Assembly: GCA_037039925.1 (NCBI GenBank)
Contig: JAXRKP010000033.1
Location: 497,213-561,212, forward strand
Length of the DNA: 64,000 nt
Direction: 5' to 3'
Origin: Doris montereyensis
Lineage: Eukaryota > Mollusca > Gastropoda > Nudibranchia > Dorididae
Positions 36,701-47,079 of this stretch are shown here, in pieces (positions within the stretch are counted from its first letter, which is position 1; each line of letters begins with the position of its first letter). The notes beneath the pieces were generated by a model. That model had not been told where the DNA came from, did no database searches, and was given only the letters and a program-made list of their open reading frames with translations. A program made the position numbers and the translations under genes.

Positions 36701-39700
36701 AACTGCTTTCTATTACCTGTCAATTGACCAATCAATATAAATCACATAACTGCTTTCTATTACCTGTCAATTGACCAATCTAATCTAAATCACATAACTG
36801 CTTTCTATTACCTGTCAATTGACCAATTCAATATAAATCACATAACTGCTTTCTATTACCTGTTAATTGACCAATCCAACCTAAATCACATAACTGCTTT
36901 CTATTACCTGTCAATTGACCAATCTAATCTAAATCACATAACTGCTTTCTATTACCTGTCAATTGACCAATTCAATATAAATCACATAACTGCTTTCTAT
37001 TACCTGTCAATTGACCAATCCAATCTAAATCACATAACTGCTTTCTATTACCTGTCAATTGACCAATCCAACCTAAATCACATAACTGCTTTCTATTACC
37101 TGTCAATTGACCAATCCAACCTAAATCACATAACTGCTTTCTATTACCTGTCAATTGACCAATCCAACCTAAATCACATAACTGCTTTCTATTACCTGTC
37201 AATAGACCAATCCAACCTAAATCACATAACTGCTTTCTATTACTTGTCAATAGACCAATCCAATCTAAATCACATAACTGCTTTCTATTACCTGTCAATA
37301 GACCAATCCAACCTAAATCACATAACTGCTTTCTATTACCTGTCAATTGACCAATCCAACCTAAATCACATAACTGCTTTCTATTACCTGTCAATAGACC
37401 AATCCAACCTAAATCACATTTATAACTGCTTTCTATTACCTGTCAATTGACCAATCCAACCTAAATCACATAACTGCTTTCTATTACCTGTCAATAGACC
37501 AATCCAATCTAAATCACATAACTGCTTTCTATTACCTGTCAATAGACCAATCTAATCTAAATCACATAACTGCTTTCTACTACCTGTCAATTGACCAATC
37601 TAATCTAAATCACATAATTGCTTTCTATTACCAGTCAATAGACAATCTGTTAGCTACTGCTTTGGTTTAAACAAATGTCCTATGTAGATGAAAGAATTTG
37701 TTTTAAAAAGTCCATTAAGATAAAGTTTTAAAAATTCTTTCAAATAAACACATTTCATCAACTAAAGGACATGAAAGCTCACCTTGGCATTGGCATATCC
37801 AAGTTTAATGGTAATGTTTCTTTCCAATTCATTCTTAAACCGGACAGTCTGAAGAGACAAGAAAAAAGACAATAATTTTTTTTTCGAAAGCACTGCCCAA
37901 GAGGTGCACTTTGCAGAGCATATCAAGCACTCAATGACAAGGGTGTTAAATCATTTAAAATGACTCAACAGATTTTGTACTCATTGACATGTGATTAACG
38001 TGACACAAGAAATATGGACTTATTAAATAAAGCTCAAACACACATTGACACACGCACAGACACTAAAACTTCACTAGACTACTCAAAAGAAAAGAATGTT
38101 TGGAGGGAGTTTTCCAGAACTTATATGGCCTTGCTCATTGTGAATCTTCCTCTGCCCCTCCCCCCCCGACTTCTCACTCTGGTGCTGGCACACATATCTA
38201 GATCTAAAAATTTTGTAATTTTGTGTCAAACAGATACTAATTCCCCAACAAAATTTACAATTTTAAAAACGGTTAGTGATTCCAAACATATAATTTACAA
38301 TTCTAAAAAAGTTTAGTAATCGCCAAACATATTTTACAATTTTTTTAAAAGGTTAGTATTTCCCAAACATAGTTTACGATTCTAAAAAGGGTAAGTAAGT
38401 CCCAAACATAATTTACAATTTCAAAAAAGGTTAGTAATTCCCAAATATAATTTACAATTTCAGAAAAGGTCAGTAATTCCCAAATATAATTTACAAAAGG
38501 TTAGCGATTCCCAAATATAGTTCACAATTTCAAAAAGGTCAGTAAGTCCCTAATATAATTTACAAAAGGTTCATAATTCCCAAACATAATTTACAAAAGG
38601 TTAGTGATTCCCAAACACAATTCAGTTTTAAAAAAGGTTAGTAATTTCCCAATATAATTTACAAATTCAAAGAAGGTCAGTAATTTGAAAAACATAATTT
38701 ACAATTTTAAGTATAAGGTATCGGAATCGGTTAGTTTCAATATCAAACAATCGCCAAACAACAAAGCATACATGACCAGAAATGGATGATGAAGTGATAG
38801 TTCATCATCAAAAAACTTAGTCATGCATATAAGTCAGCTGATAGTCAAGAAAAAACACAGCGTTTTCACCTGGACACCAGAAATGGCCTTGACAACAGTA
38901 GACTTTCCATGGGCCACATGGCCAATAGTACCTGCAATGATTCAACAATAACAAATTCTATAACTATCATATAATCTCTTTAAATGTGTACAATGCTAGT
39001 TTTTGTTTTATTTGTTCTAAACAGTGAAAAAGACAGGAGAAGAGACAGAAAAAAGAATTTTGACAAATCATAAAGCACATGTGGTTTGGGGGATTTAGGG
39101 CTCTATTTATCAGCTAATGGTAAATATTCTAAAAAATACTATATATATATAGCCTCTAGGGTTTTAGATATGAATTCTTCCATTTTTGAAAATCATACTT
39201 TTGCCAAACAGAAATGGTCTGTCCCTTTATCAACATGGCAACAAATGACAGCGACAATAGAGAGATGCTAGATTGGGATGGACCATGTTAACACTTCACA
39301 CATGAAAACTGGGTTAAAGGGTTAAGCCCTCACATGTTGGGATGTTGGGTGGGTGGACCATTTTGAAAAATCTCCAACCCCCATTTTCTCAAGAAAGGCC
39401 TATCGTGCAATGGCCCACTCTTGCTCTAAGCCAACCATTTGTTTAACTTTGTCGTGAACTAAAGCATGAAACAGAGCAGTTGCTATATGTTTTACCTGTC
39501 TAACGCAGAAACGGAAAGAAAAATCTGCTCCCTTACGGCAGTTTAACCTATCTAAAACAGAAATATTCCTTCCAACAAAAACAAACACAATCTCAAGAGA
39601 AAGGAAGTAAATTGATGGGGAACCTGAAAATTAACACAGGAGTTTAACAGAGCAGCATTCTATCACCTTTTCTATTCTGCCTTGCCATCTGTTGGATTAT

Positions 39701-42700
39701 GAAAAACTGTTGAACACAGGCCTACGGTGGACATTCACTGAAATAGGAAAGGATCTTGATTTTGCCAGGGGACGGATTTAATCCTAAACACATAGAGGGA
39801 CACTTTAATACATCAACAAACATGACGCCAGAAACACTTTCTTTTCCTTTATATGTAGAGGAATTGAGCTTCTTTGTTCATCAATCACGGATATAAATGG
39901 CAAATGAAAAAAATATATCTGAAAGTCTATGCCTCTGAAATTAACTGTCAGACACCGGACATCTCCTGTACCGTGGTCTGCTTGTATTTAGATCTACATA
40001 AAACAATTTAATTGACTAGGCAACTGCGCTAGACATTACGGTGGCAGGTAAAAAGTAAATTATCTTTTTTTTTTTCAATTCTGATTTTTTTTAAAGTTTA
40101 AAATACAACTTAAAAACTGATAATTTTAATAATACAGTATATAATTTGTTGTTAATTCATAAGATGTTAATATACAGTAAAGCTAAAAGATAAGGCTTGA
40201 AATTGTGAGCCAAACGAATAATATACATAAATTTTGCCAGTTTTCATTTACGCATGCCAATGCGCCATACTTTGGACACTGACTCAACGTGTCCCAAACC
40301 ATTCTTAACCGCCTTGTATTTCAACCTTTACTTTGACCGACCTATATTGGTTTCTCATTACGTAGTGAAGATGATCAGTTCTTGAGGACACAAACGCAAA
40401 ATGTCCCCCTCCAAAAATAAACTCACCCTCACCGCTCGCTTAGAGTATCCGGTCGCATCACATGATACCGCTTACAGGCTTTGTACTAGATCTATCCACA
40501 AGAACTAGCACTTTAGGTTTGAGCGCCTTGAATAAATTTGCATTATTTTCATTCTAGAGTTATAATATGAAGATTTATTTAACATTGGTGATTAAATTGT
40601 TGATCTGTCAGGGAGGAAACCGTCCTGTATGTCGTATGGTAAATCTGTCCCTGCGTTTTTACTGATGATATTGTACTCTTATCACAGATATACAATCTGG
40701 AACACAGCAAGTTCATAACAATGCACAAATACTAGGGAAATAAATAAATGCTGGAAAAACAAAAATGATGAGGATAAACAACAAATCAAAACAACTAGTG
40801 AAACTTCGCAACAAGGAGGAAGTACAAGCTATTACACCTCGGAAGCAAAACTACACATAATGGAAATTCTGAAAGCTGAAAGAAGGGTTATCAAATGCAA
40901 GAGAGGCATTTGGATCTCTGAAAACAATTTGGAACTCAATGGAACGCCCAATTAACACAAAAATTAAGATTATATATCAAATATTCTAGCTGTCCTCTAT
41001 GGTGCTGAATCTTGAAAAACAACATGATATATAATAGCATATCTGCAGAAAGCTTGACACCTTTCAAAACACAAGATCTTTAAGATATTTTGGCCAAAGA
41101 CTATATCAAACAAAGACCTTCAAGAAAGAGCATAACTGGAACAAATATATCTCAGATTATGATAAAAGGAAGTGGATTGGTCACATCCTTAGGATGGATG
41201 CTGATGCCCAAAATAGCCCTCAGATGGACCCCTTAGGGAACAAGAAAGATGAAGATCCGGGAATGGATATGGGGGCAGATGATCATGATCAATGACGATC
41301 CCCTGTGTTGGCCTACCTTAGATGCTGCCCAAACACCTCAAGGATCAGTAATTAAGTTAACTCATGTGCTGGAAAGGAAACATAAAGAAACAGCCGTACT
41401 ATCGCTATACATAATATTATTAATGTTATACATTGTATGTATTCACTGTCTAAAACGAAAAAACATGGCCATTCCTCGCAAATTTGTTTTGGACAGGCTT
41501 GACTATATTGGCATACGATCTTGTTTATTTTTCAATCCACTCACCAATATTGATGGTAGCCTGTCTGCTTATGACGTCAGGTGACAATGGCGTAGAGATT
41601 TTATATCCTAGGGGAAGAACAACAGCATCAAAACAAATGAATTCTTCAGGAATGGAAGTATTTCAATTTACAAATATTAAGCCAATTTCTTAATTTATTT
41701 GATCAAAACTTGCTGGGACTAATCTGAATAAAAACTATGTCTACCACCAATGCCTCGGGGTGGGGCAGCACCTAGATTGGCAAGTTTGGGACCAGAATGT
41801 CAATTTTCTGTAGCGAATCCTATGATCCATGGGTTCTAAAAATGGAGGATTCGTTGACCTAGTCTCTGTTGGGCCTGAATAAAACAAACCCTGGCAAACA
41901 AAGACGAGGTGACAGCAGTTATTAATAAAGGTGAAATTCTGAAAAGTGCTCAGACATCATCGGGATTGGGAATAGGTATGTTGACTATAGATCTAGTCTA
42001 ACATCAGTACGGCTACCTAAAAGCCAGAAGTAGAAATCACGTAAATAAAGGAACCTATTTGTGTCAATAAATCATCCTATGGCCCTGGACTGGAAGATAA
42101 TTGGATCTAGCTATAAATAGTCCATCTTGTAATAAATATGACCCATTCGTATAAACTGTGCAATTTGTTAGATTGATGCCAAGGAAGTCCCAAATTTCCA
42201 TAAAGCTTAGCTACTTTTAACACCTGTGATGCGGCGACTGGCTACTTCCGCCCTGCCAAAACAAACTGTGTAGGAGGAAGGCCAGCGGCCAGCTATTGCC
42301 GACTTCCTCCCACAAACTGTGTGGCGGGGGTGCCCTCAAAATATGTTTTATCTTAATTGTATTCCCACTCATGGACTCAAATAAAGCTTAAAGGTAATTT
42401 TCTGATTTGTCAACCAATCAAATAAGAGAAAACTGATTCGCAGATTAGTGAATCTTGGTAGAGCCCAAGTAAATATGAGGCGTTAGGTTTCAAGGTGCGA
42501 GAAAATACCCTTCTGTTACAGAGAACGAAAGGATTTTATTGATGTGAATTGTCTTGATCCCCTTTTACACACAAAATGGTATCTTCTATGAATAGCATTG
42601 GGGGGGTGTGGGCGTGTCATTGATGCTAATATCTAGAAAGAGACAATGTATTATAATTTAGACCTATTTGGAGAAGAAGCATTGTAGTGGCTACTCTTAT

Positions 42701-43314
42701 GTAAATATATCACGACTTTAGGACGGCTATGATAGTAAGGCTACTGGGAAAGCCATTGGCTGTTGTTTAATTATGACCGCAATGGTCAATAAACCTTTTA
42801 AGGAAAGTGGAAATTTCAATTCAAGAAGCCTAGGTGTCTGGCCCTAAATATAGGGCCTACGCAGTTCCCGTGCCAATGACAGCGGCCCTAATCTAGGGCC
42901 TGCGTGCATCCCGGGCCAAATAAAGGGTCGGCGCTCTTCTTGAGTTAGTTAACGTTGTAATACCACTCCACTCTGGATCTAGAACCTAAAGATTCTACAG
43001 GATTCTACTGGTCTAGATTAATTCTAAATTCTAGCTCTAGATCTAGGTATTAAATATCTAGATCTCGATCTAAATCTAGATTCTTCAACTAATCTAAATT
43101 TAGATCTAATCTATATCTAGATCTAGATCTAGAGTAGTAGTACAAGTACTAGATTCTAAATCTAGTAGTCTCTTGATCTAGATATCCAGATCTAGATCTA
43201 GTAGTAAGATATTTGTTTCCTTCTGTTTTTACTCACAAGGCTCCTCAAATCTTGTTTTGACAAATGTGGTTGTTTTGTTTGCACTGGAGTGCCGTTTTCA
43301 TCTACACCTGCCAT
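21183..43314 (-). CDS. EIF2S3: eIF2 gamma subunit, 13 coding exons
   Basis: The GTPase-fold subunit of eIF2, which carries Met-tRNAi to the 40S ribosome in the cytosol. Exons on the minus strand (high to low): 43314-43237, 41607-41545, 38931-38870, 37848-37783, 33869-33748, 30698-30604, 29583-29425, 27837-27703, 26634-26540, 25874-25731, 24604-24435, 23620-23448, 21237-21183. Motifs in order: PHLSKQDL; P-loop GHVAHGKST; switch [15 protein letters not shown]; a four-cysteine zinc knuckle; G3 VDCPGHD; G4 LQNKIDL; G5 SAQLKYNID; then [48 protein letters not shown]. Exon lengths sum to 1419 nt (472 residues plus stop) if one base is added in each of exons 2 and 10. 472 is also the human length, so the gene looks intact and the two gaps look like sequence errors. 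Confidence 0.96.
21600..22265 (+). repeat. Dispersed repeat family A, copy 2 (EIF2S3 intron 12)
   Basis: Same orientation and order as 540-1185, with small indels throughout. The ORF at 21842-22168 lies inside the repeat and is not conserved in the other copies. Confidence 0.65.
22912..23080 (-). mobile_element. SINE family 1, 5'-degraded copy
   Basis: Reverse complement carries the family body and tail: GTTAAAGATCCCTTGGCTG, GGGCAGTCCGGGC, CAAAAACCCAGAGATCACCG, GTTGTGGATGTGGGTAAAT. The head is shortened near 23070. Confidence 0.7.
23130..23360. repeat. ~30-bp tandem repeat, EIF2S3 intron 12
   Basis: About seven diverged units of the type ACAAACATGACTTGTCACTG with TCACAATATAC. It ends about 90 bases from exon 12. 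Confidence 0.8.
23448..23620 (-). CDS. EIF2S3: EIF2S3 exon 12
   Basis: 173 nt after TTTTCTTCAG, before GTATTG. Encodes [40 protein letters not shown] and [17 protein letters not shown]. Confidence 0.95.
23700..24165. repeat. 40-bp minisatellite, EIF2S3 intron 11
   Basis: About 11 nearly identical units of CTAACTACTGCTTCAGCC followed by TTTTCATCATTGATACAAAT. Homogeneous, so probably recent. Confidence 0.95.
24435..24604 (-). CDS. EIF2S3: EIF2S3 exon 11
   Basis: 170 nt after AATTTCAG, before GTACAG. Encodes [40 protein letters not shown] and [17 protein letters not shown]. Confidence 0.95.
24863..25519. mobile_element. Non-autonomous DNA transposon with 14-bp terminal inverted repeats
   Basis: The left end CAGGGTGTCCAGCA and the right end TGCTGGACACCCTG are perfect inverted repeats 657 bp apart in EIF2S3 intron 10. 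No transposase ORF is present. Flanks are ATA-rich on both sides and the right end runs into (TAA)n, so the target duplication cannot be defined. Confidence 0.7.
25519..25557. repeat. (TAA)n microsatellite
   Basis: About 12 TAA repeats directly at the right end of the 657-bp element. Confidence 0.9.
25731..25874 (-). CDS. EIF2S3: EIF2S3 exon 10, apparent 1-base deletion
   Basis: 144 nt between TGTGGTAG and GTGGGT. Reads [31 protein letters not shown], then shifts; the next frame gives [16 protein letters not shown]. The shift lies in GTCTCCTTTATG near 25787, where the family needs one more base (CTCCC rather than CTCC). The intact length would be 145. Confidence 0.88.
26398..26500 (-). mobile_element. 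SINE family 1, truncated copy
   Basis: Reverse complement contains GTTAAAGATCCCTTGGCTG, TTACATGGCACTCTGGGC and CCGTGGATGTGGATAAA. It lies about 40 bases downstream of the EIF2S3 exon 9 donor. Confidence 0.6.
26540..26634 (-). CDS. EIF2S3: EIF2S3 exon 9
   Basis: 95 nt after CGTTGTTAG, before GTAAGA. Encodes [32 protein letters not shown] (domain II barrel). Confidence 0.95.
27140..27295. repeat. Short tandem repeat, EIF2S3 intron 8
   Basis: Four units or so of ATAATACAGTTAACCCTCAT with spacers containing TGTACAAAGTAC. Confidence 0.7.
27703..27837 (-). CDS. EIF2S3: EIF2S3 exon 8 (G5)
   Basis: 135 nt after TGTCTCCAG, before GTAAGT. Encodes [38 protein letters not shown] and LSQPRLI. Confidence 0.95.
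28650..29270 (+). mobile_element. LINE reverse-transcriptase 3' fragment, split by a MITE
   Basis: Conceptual translation gives pieces typical of non-LTR retrotransposon C-termini: RRVVGKTKR, then [13 protein letters not shown]. No long intact frame remains. The same element occurs inverted at 55318-55690 and 33340-33530. It lies in EIF2S3 intron 7 on the antisense strand. A 253-bp element interrupts it at 28807-29059. Confidence 0.65.
28807..29059. mobile_element. hAT-type MITE, 253 bp
   Basis: Ends CATGGGTGCC and GGCACCCATG are perfect 10-bp inverted repeats, flanked by the exact 8-bp direct repeat AACCAAAA (28799-28806 and 29060-29067). Eight-base target duplications and CA..GGTGCC ends fit the hAT superfamily. 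It is inserted in a LINE fragment; the related LINE copy at 55318-55690 has the uninterrupted target. Confidence 0.85.
29425..29583 (-). CDS. EIF2S3: EIF2S3 exon 7 (G4)
   Basis: 159 nt between AACAG and GTATGG. Encodes [20 protein letters not shown], then [20 protein letters not shown] and [11 protein letters not shown]. Confidence 0.95.
29893..30540 (+). mobile_element. Dispersed repeat family B, copy 2
   Basis: High similarity to 19335-20010 over more than 600 bp, in EIF2S3 intron 6, ending close to exon 6. Confidence 0.7.
30604..30698 (-). CDS. EIF2S3: EIF2S3 exon 6 (G3)
   Basis: 95 nt after AATCTCCAG, before GTACGC. Encodes [20 protein letters not shown] and [11 protein letters not shown]. 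Confidence 0.95.
33095..33340. repeat. ~45-bp minisatellite, EIF2S3 intron 5
   Basis: Five copies of GTCCAATTGTCACAACTGAT, TGAGAACAACAATGAAAGTG; the spacer is variable (ACTGTAT or ACTAT). Confidence 0.9.
33340..33530 (-). mobile_element. LINE fragment, third copy
   Basis: Matches 55318-55460 in the same direction (landmarks CTGAAATTTTCTG, TTCTGTGAAGGTT, CTCTTTTATATCTTGTTCCC). It is the 3' part of the LINE seen at 28650-29270. Confidence 0.55.
33667..33701. repeat. (AT)n(GT)n microsatellite
   Basis: Alternating AT then GT dinucleotides about 45 bases from the 3' end of EIF2S3 exon 5. Confidence 0.9.
33748..33869 (-). CDS. EIF2S3: EIF2S3 exon 5 (zinc knuckle)
   Basis: 122 nt between CGCCCACAG and GTTAGA. 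Encodes [19 protein letters not shown] through [13 protein letters not shown]. Two C-x4-C pairs are kept, like the fly-type knuckle; the human protein has lost several of these cysteines. Confidence 0.93.
34040..37650. repeat. 3.6-kb 48-bp minisatellite with higher-order structure, EIF2S3 intron 4
   Basis: About 73 units of 48 bp (ATAACTGCTTTCTATTACCT, GTCAATTGACCAATCCAACC, TAAATCAC); some units have an extra four bases (ATTTATAAC). Variants recur in fixed order: the set ACCGAAAT, CAAATTTAAATT, CTGAATAAC, CAATATAAAT repeats about every 545 bp and again at about 300 bp. Read in the EIF2S3 sense, each unit contains CAG|GTAATA, a donor-like site. The 108- and 140-residue ORFs ([16 protein letters not shown] repeats) are artefacts of 48 being divisible by 3. 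Confidence 0.97.
37783..37848 (-). CDS. EIF2S3: EIF2S3 exon 4 (switch I)
   Basis: 22 codons after GTCTCTTCAG, before GTGAGC. Encodes [20 protein letters not shown] and AK. Confidence 0.95.
38230..38720. repeat. ~37-bp degenerate tandem repeat, EIF2S3 intron 3
   Basis: Roughly 13 units of GGTTAGTAATTCCCAAATAT, AATTTACAATTTCAAAAAA with deletions. Confidence 0.85.
38870..38931 (-). CDS. EIF2S3: EIF2S3 exon 3 (P-loop)
   Basis: 62 nt after CATTGCAG, before GTGAAA. Encodes [19 protein letters not shown] and VQ, with the G1 nucleotide-binding loop. Confidence 0.95.
38932..40780. other. EIF2S3 intron 2, upstream part
   Basis: AT-rich sequence with no array, gene or element I can name. Confidence 0.5.
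40785..41300 (+). mobile_element. Decayed LINE reverse-transcriptase C-terminal fragment
   Basis: Broken frames give [26 protein letters not shown] and [12 protein letters not shown], the usual 3' end of non-LTR retrotransposon ORF2. Stops and shifts throughout. It lies in EIF2S3 intron 2, antisense to the gene. Confidence 0.6.
41545..41607 (-). CDS. EIF2S3: EIF2S3 exon 2, apparent 1-base deletion
   Basis: 63 nt between CCCCTAG and GTGAGT. Reads DIKSL at the start, in phase with exon 1, and [15 protein letters not shown] at the end, in phase with exon 3, but the two frames differ by one base around CTACGCC (about 41592). The family has L-T-P there, which needs one more base. Confidence 0.85.
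42200..42710 (-). repeat. Dispersed repeat family A, partial copy 3
   Basis: The reverse complement matches the right half of 21600-22265 (ACAATGCTTCTTCTCC, AATAAAATCCTTTCG, CACCTTGAAACCTAACGCCT). It lies in EIF2S3 intron 1. Confidence 0.6.
42960..43205. repeat. CTAGATCT-rich palindromic tract
   Basis: Dense irregular runs of CTAGATCTAGATCTAG. It begins about 30 bases downstream of the EIF2S3 exon 1 donor. Similar tracts are at 47080-47640, 48120-48165 and 32340-32415. Confidence 0.75.
43237..43314 (-). CDS. EIF2S3: EIF2S3 exon 1 with start codon
   Basis: 26 codons from ATG at 43314, in the strong context TCACCATGG. Encodes [15 protein letters not shown] then [11 protein letters not shown]; the PHLS.QDL part is family-conserved. 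The donor is GTGAGT, phase 0. Confidence 0.93.
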
Positions 43315-43379
43315 GGTGATATTATCAACAGGAGGCTATCTGCGACCAGATGTGAACTTTTCTGATGCAAGTCAGTCAA

Positions 43380-43445
43380 GTCAGCGAGCAAGCCGGCTTT
43401 ATAACCACTTCCTGTCCGAGTCACTTCAAAGTTAGAACTTCCGTC
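43380..43445 (-). promoter_or_regulatory. EIF2S3: Putative EIF2S3 core promoter
   Basis: On the minus strand a TATAAAG (43403-43397) sits 83 bases before the ATG. ETS-type sites are seen at 43415-43406 (ACAGGAAGTG) and 43444-43437 (ACGGAAGT). This would predict a start near 43370 and a short 5' UTR. Spacing is plausible; expression data are needed. Confidence 0.4.
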
Positions 43446-43639
43446 GGTGAGCAATTGTTTAAAAATAGGCTGTAGGAATAAGACGAAACACTGGAAATTT
43501 TACGAAACGCTTAGAGGAGGATAACATCCCAGAGAATTTAATTCAAAGTTCATTTTTTATATCAATTTTGGAATCAGCGACATCAAAATCTCTCACGAGA
43601 GCAGGATTTCGCTGATTTAGACTTATTTTTTAAAATTAC

Positions 43640-44450
<811 letters not shown>

Positions 44451-45519
44451 CACACACAATAGTTAGCTAATAACACATGTAGGCTATCTATCATCAGTCA
44501 TCAAAAATAGAAGTACAAATGGAAAATATGCATGATTCATTTATTTTTTGGAGAAAAAAAATTTCTGCTCGGATCTTAGTTTCATTCAAAGTCGCTCGTT
44601 TCGAAAACGTAATCAATTATCAGTTGCTTTGTTTGTTTGGGCAATCCTTATGGTGAACACTTGGCGACGGGTGTTGGCATGAGGGAAACACAAACATCAA
44701 AGACGGACCCGTGGAAATGAAAATGACGTACGTTTTCAAAATTAAAACGGATGTACATAATACGGAACGTATTTCATAGCTACCACGGAAAGAGACCTTT
44801 AAGCACTCCAAGCCTCAAATGCTTTTCAATGTGGTTTGGAAACATTTCGAGTAATGAACGAACACTTTTCATTGTGGTATCGTATACATCGAATTTAGAC
44901 CAATATGCACATGGATGAGCGAGAGGTTTCAAACCTGGCCCAGTGACCTAGATCTACTGATGTAGGTGGCCTTGACTCAGAGTCTTGACCAAGGCCTCCT
45001 ATATATGATCTTAATGGAGACTAGGTACACATCTGGGTGAAAATCTCATTTTAACCATAAGCACATCAAATATGCTATAAGAAGGATGTATGGGTCAAGG
45101 AAAATAATAAATCAGGTGCAAATTGGGCCTCATCTTGTTTTTTTTTTAATTTCATGGGCCGAAATTTGATATATCTTGTGTCACAAATTGAGAAAAATTT
45201 GTAATAGCTAGAATGATCTCCTTTATGTATTGCATACCTATCTATGTAGCCTGCATCCTCTAAAGAGGGTTTTTCCCTACAGGCTCAAATAATTTTTTTA
45301 TGATGTCACAAAAGTAAAGGCCTCACGGGCTCCTGCAATTCCTTGACAAATCGATAAAGTTGAGTGATAAAACTCATCACAACTGACTAAATTTCAAAGA
45401 TAAAGTCAAAATCTCTTTAAAGGATGTAGATACATTTCAGCACGCCAAAATTGAAGCCAATCCAATGAGTAGTCGCTGAAATATTTGTGACACTGGAACA
45501 TGACCCCCTTGAAAAAATG

Positions 45520-45895
45520 CAAACTGAGAAAAACGACAAAAAACATTTTAAACAGGAATAACTTCATTTCTAACAGACGTTGATAAGTTAAACAAATTTG
45601 TATTGATAGTACTACTTTTTAACAATGAGAAAACAACATACATAATTACTAAACTTGAAAAATATAATATGATTAATCCCCAGCCACCCCTCCGCCCCCC
45701 CCCACCCCCCCCCCCTACAAAATAAGAGAATCGAACAAAAATGACCCCAAAATGCTTTAAACAGGAATAAATTAATTTATAACAGCAATTGGTAAGTTAA
45801 ACATGAATATTGATAAAACTACCTATGAACAATGAGAAAGCAAAAAATTAGTCAACTTGAAAGTGAAGCACAACCCCCCCCCCCCCCCAAAAAAA
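45520..45895. repeat. Two-copy ~200-bp duplication, each ending in poly-C
   Basis: Copies at about 45530-45715 and 45735-45890 share TTTAAACAGGAATAA, GATAAGTTAAAC or GGTAAGTTAAAC, AACAATGAGAAA and end in C runs of 8-10. Confidence 0.65.
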
Positions 45896-45929
45896 AGGAT
45901 AAATACATATATCCCCAACAATACATTTA

Positions 45930-46301
45930 CCCGCAATACATATAGCTAGAAAGTACCAGCTGCATTAGAAGGGCCCCCTTCTTGTCTTTGGTACTTGGCT
46001 TGCTTCTGTGAATCTGTGTCGAGTACATCTCTGATTTTATACAAGTTTCTCAGATGGTAATGAATGTTCACATGTCAATGGAAATAGACTCGGCGATTGA
46101 TTTTCCCTTTCTTTTTTTAAAGGCAATGAGTTCGGTTTTATCGTCGTTCAGTTTCGATTTGTTTAGGTTCATCCATGATTTAACGTTAACGATGCATGAC
46201 TCAATCGAACTCATGACTGGATGCCGTGATTCAGACGAAACTGGAAGATACATATGTGTATCATCGGCGTAAAGGTGGTAGTTGACGCCGGCCGGTGACA
46301 T
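45930..46301 (-). mobile_element. LINE reverse-transcriptase fragment with YADD box
   Basis: The open frame at 46301-46068 reads NYHLYADDTHMYLPVSSES, then SWMNLNKSKLNDDKTELIAF. YADD is the RT catalytic box and LNDDKTE a family hallmark. Beyond a stop, YHLRNLYKIRDVLDTDS continues the domain in another frame. Truncated and inactive. Confidence 0.8.
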
Positions 46302-46620
46302 AATATGTCCATCCTAGAGTCTCTTAACTGGCCTTCCGTGCAACCACGCCGTAAGAAAGCCTGATCGGAGATGTTCTACAAGTTTCATCTCGGACTCATC
46401 TCCGTTATTAACTCCACGTGCCTGCCCAAACCATCTGACAGCAGGCTGAGCTCTGGGACAAACAACGACCTGAACTATGACATCCCCACCTGCACGACAC
46501 GGTACAGGCAAATGCCGTTCTATGCGAGAACCATACCGCATTGGAACAAGTTGCCTCGGGAGGTTGTGACGGCTGAGTTACTGGACTGCTTCAAGCCCAG
46601 TCTGGTCTCCCATCTCTAGA
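46302..46620 (+). mobile_element. LINE reverse-transcriptase C-terminal fragment, opposite strand
   Basis: Reads ILESLNWPSVQPRRKKA, an in-frame TGA, then SEMFYKFHLGLISV and YRQMPFYARTIPHWNKLPRE. This resembles the C-terminal end of non-LTR RT ORFs. It directly abuts the inverted YADD fragment. Confidence 0.75.
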
Positions 46621-47079
46621 GCATCTCTATCAGCCCCAACCCTCCCCTTTACCCCCAACCATTCTCCTTACCCTCCTCCTGACCACCATTCCCCATAATT
46701 CCCCTCCACCCCACCCTCCTTCTCTACTTCTTCCCTCCACGACTGCTGCAGTAAATCCTCATAACAGCGCAATCTTCGTCAATCTCTCCAAACTACGACA
46801 GAATTATCAACAAAATGATGTTGGCCGTATAACGGAAAAAGAAGGCATTCATCAATTACATCATAAACTATGGTATTCTGTTGTGGGTGTTCAAAAAGTC
46901 GTTCGTTTGTAAGGGGAGTAAGTTTTGGTTCAGTGCGGAGTTGATTTGGAAATGTATGTAAACTTCCGGAGCATGCAGGTCCACAATATTGCTATTCCCC
47001 ACTATTCCGGGCCATCGATCGCTGCTTACTCACGGATAAGGAGTGAGACAGAAACACGAGACTTTCGCGTTAAGCTCTT

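Noticed and set aside
34865..37394. ORFs with [16 protein letters not shown] repeats
   Set aside because: A 48-bp unit without stops in one frame gives these automatically; the region is an EIF2S3 intron.
46314..46541. 75-residue minus-strand ORF
   Set aside because: Shadow of the plus-strand LINE C-terminal fragment.
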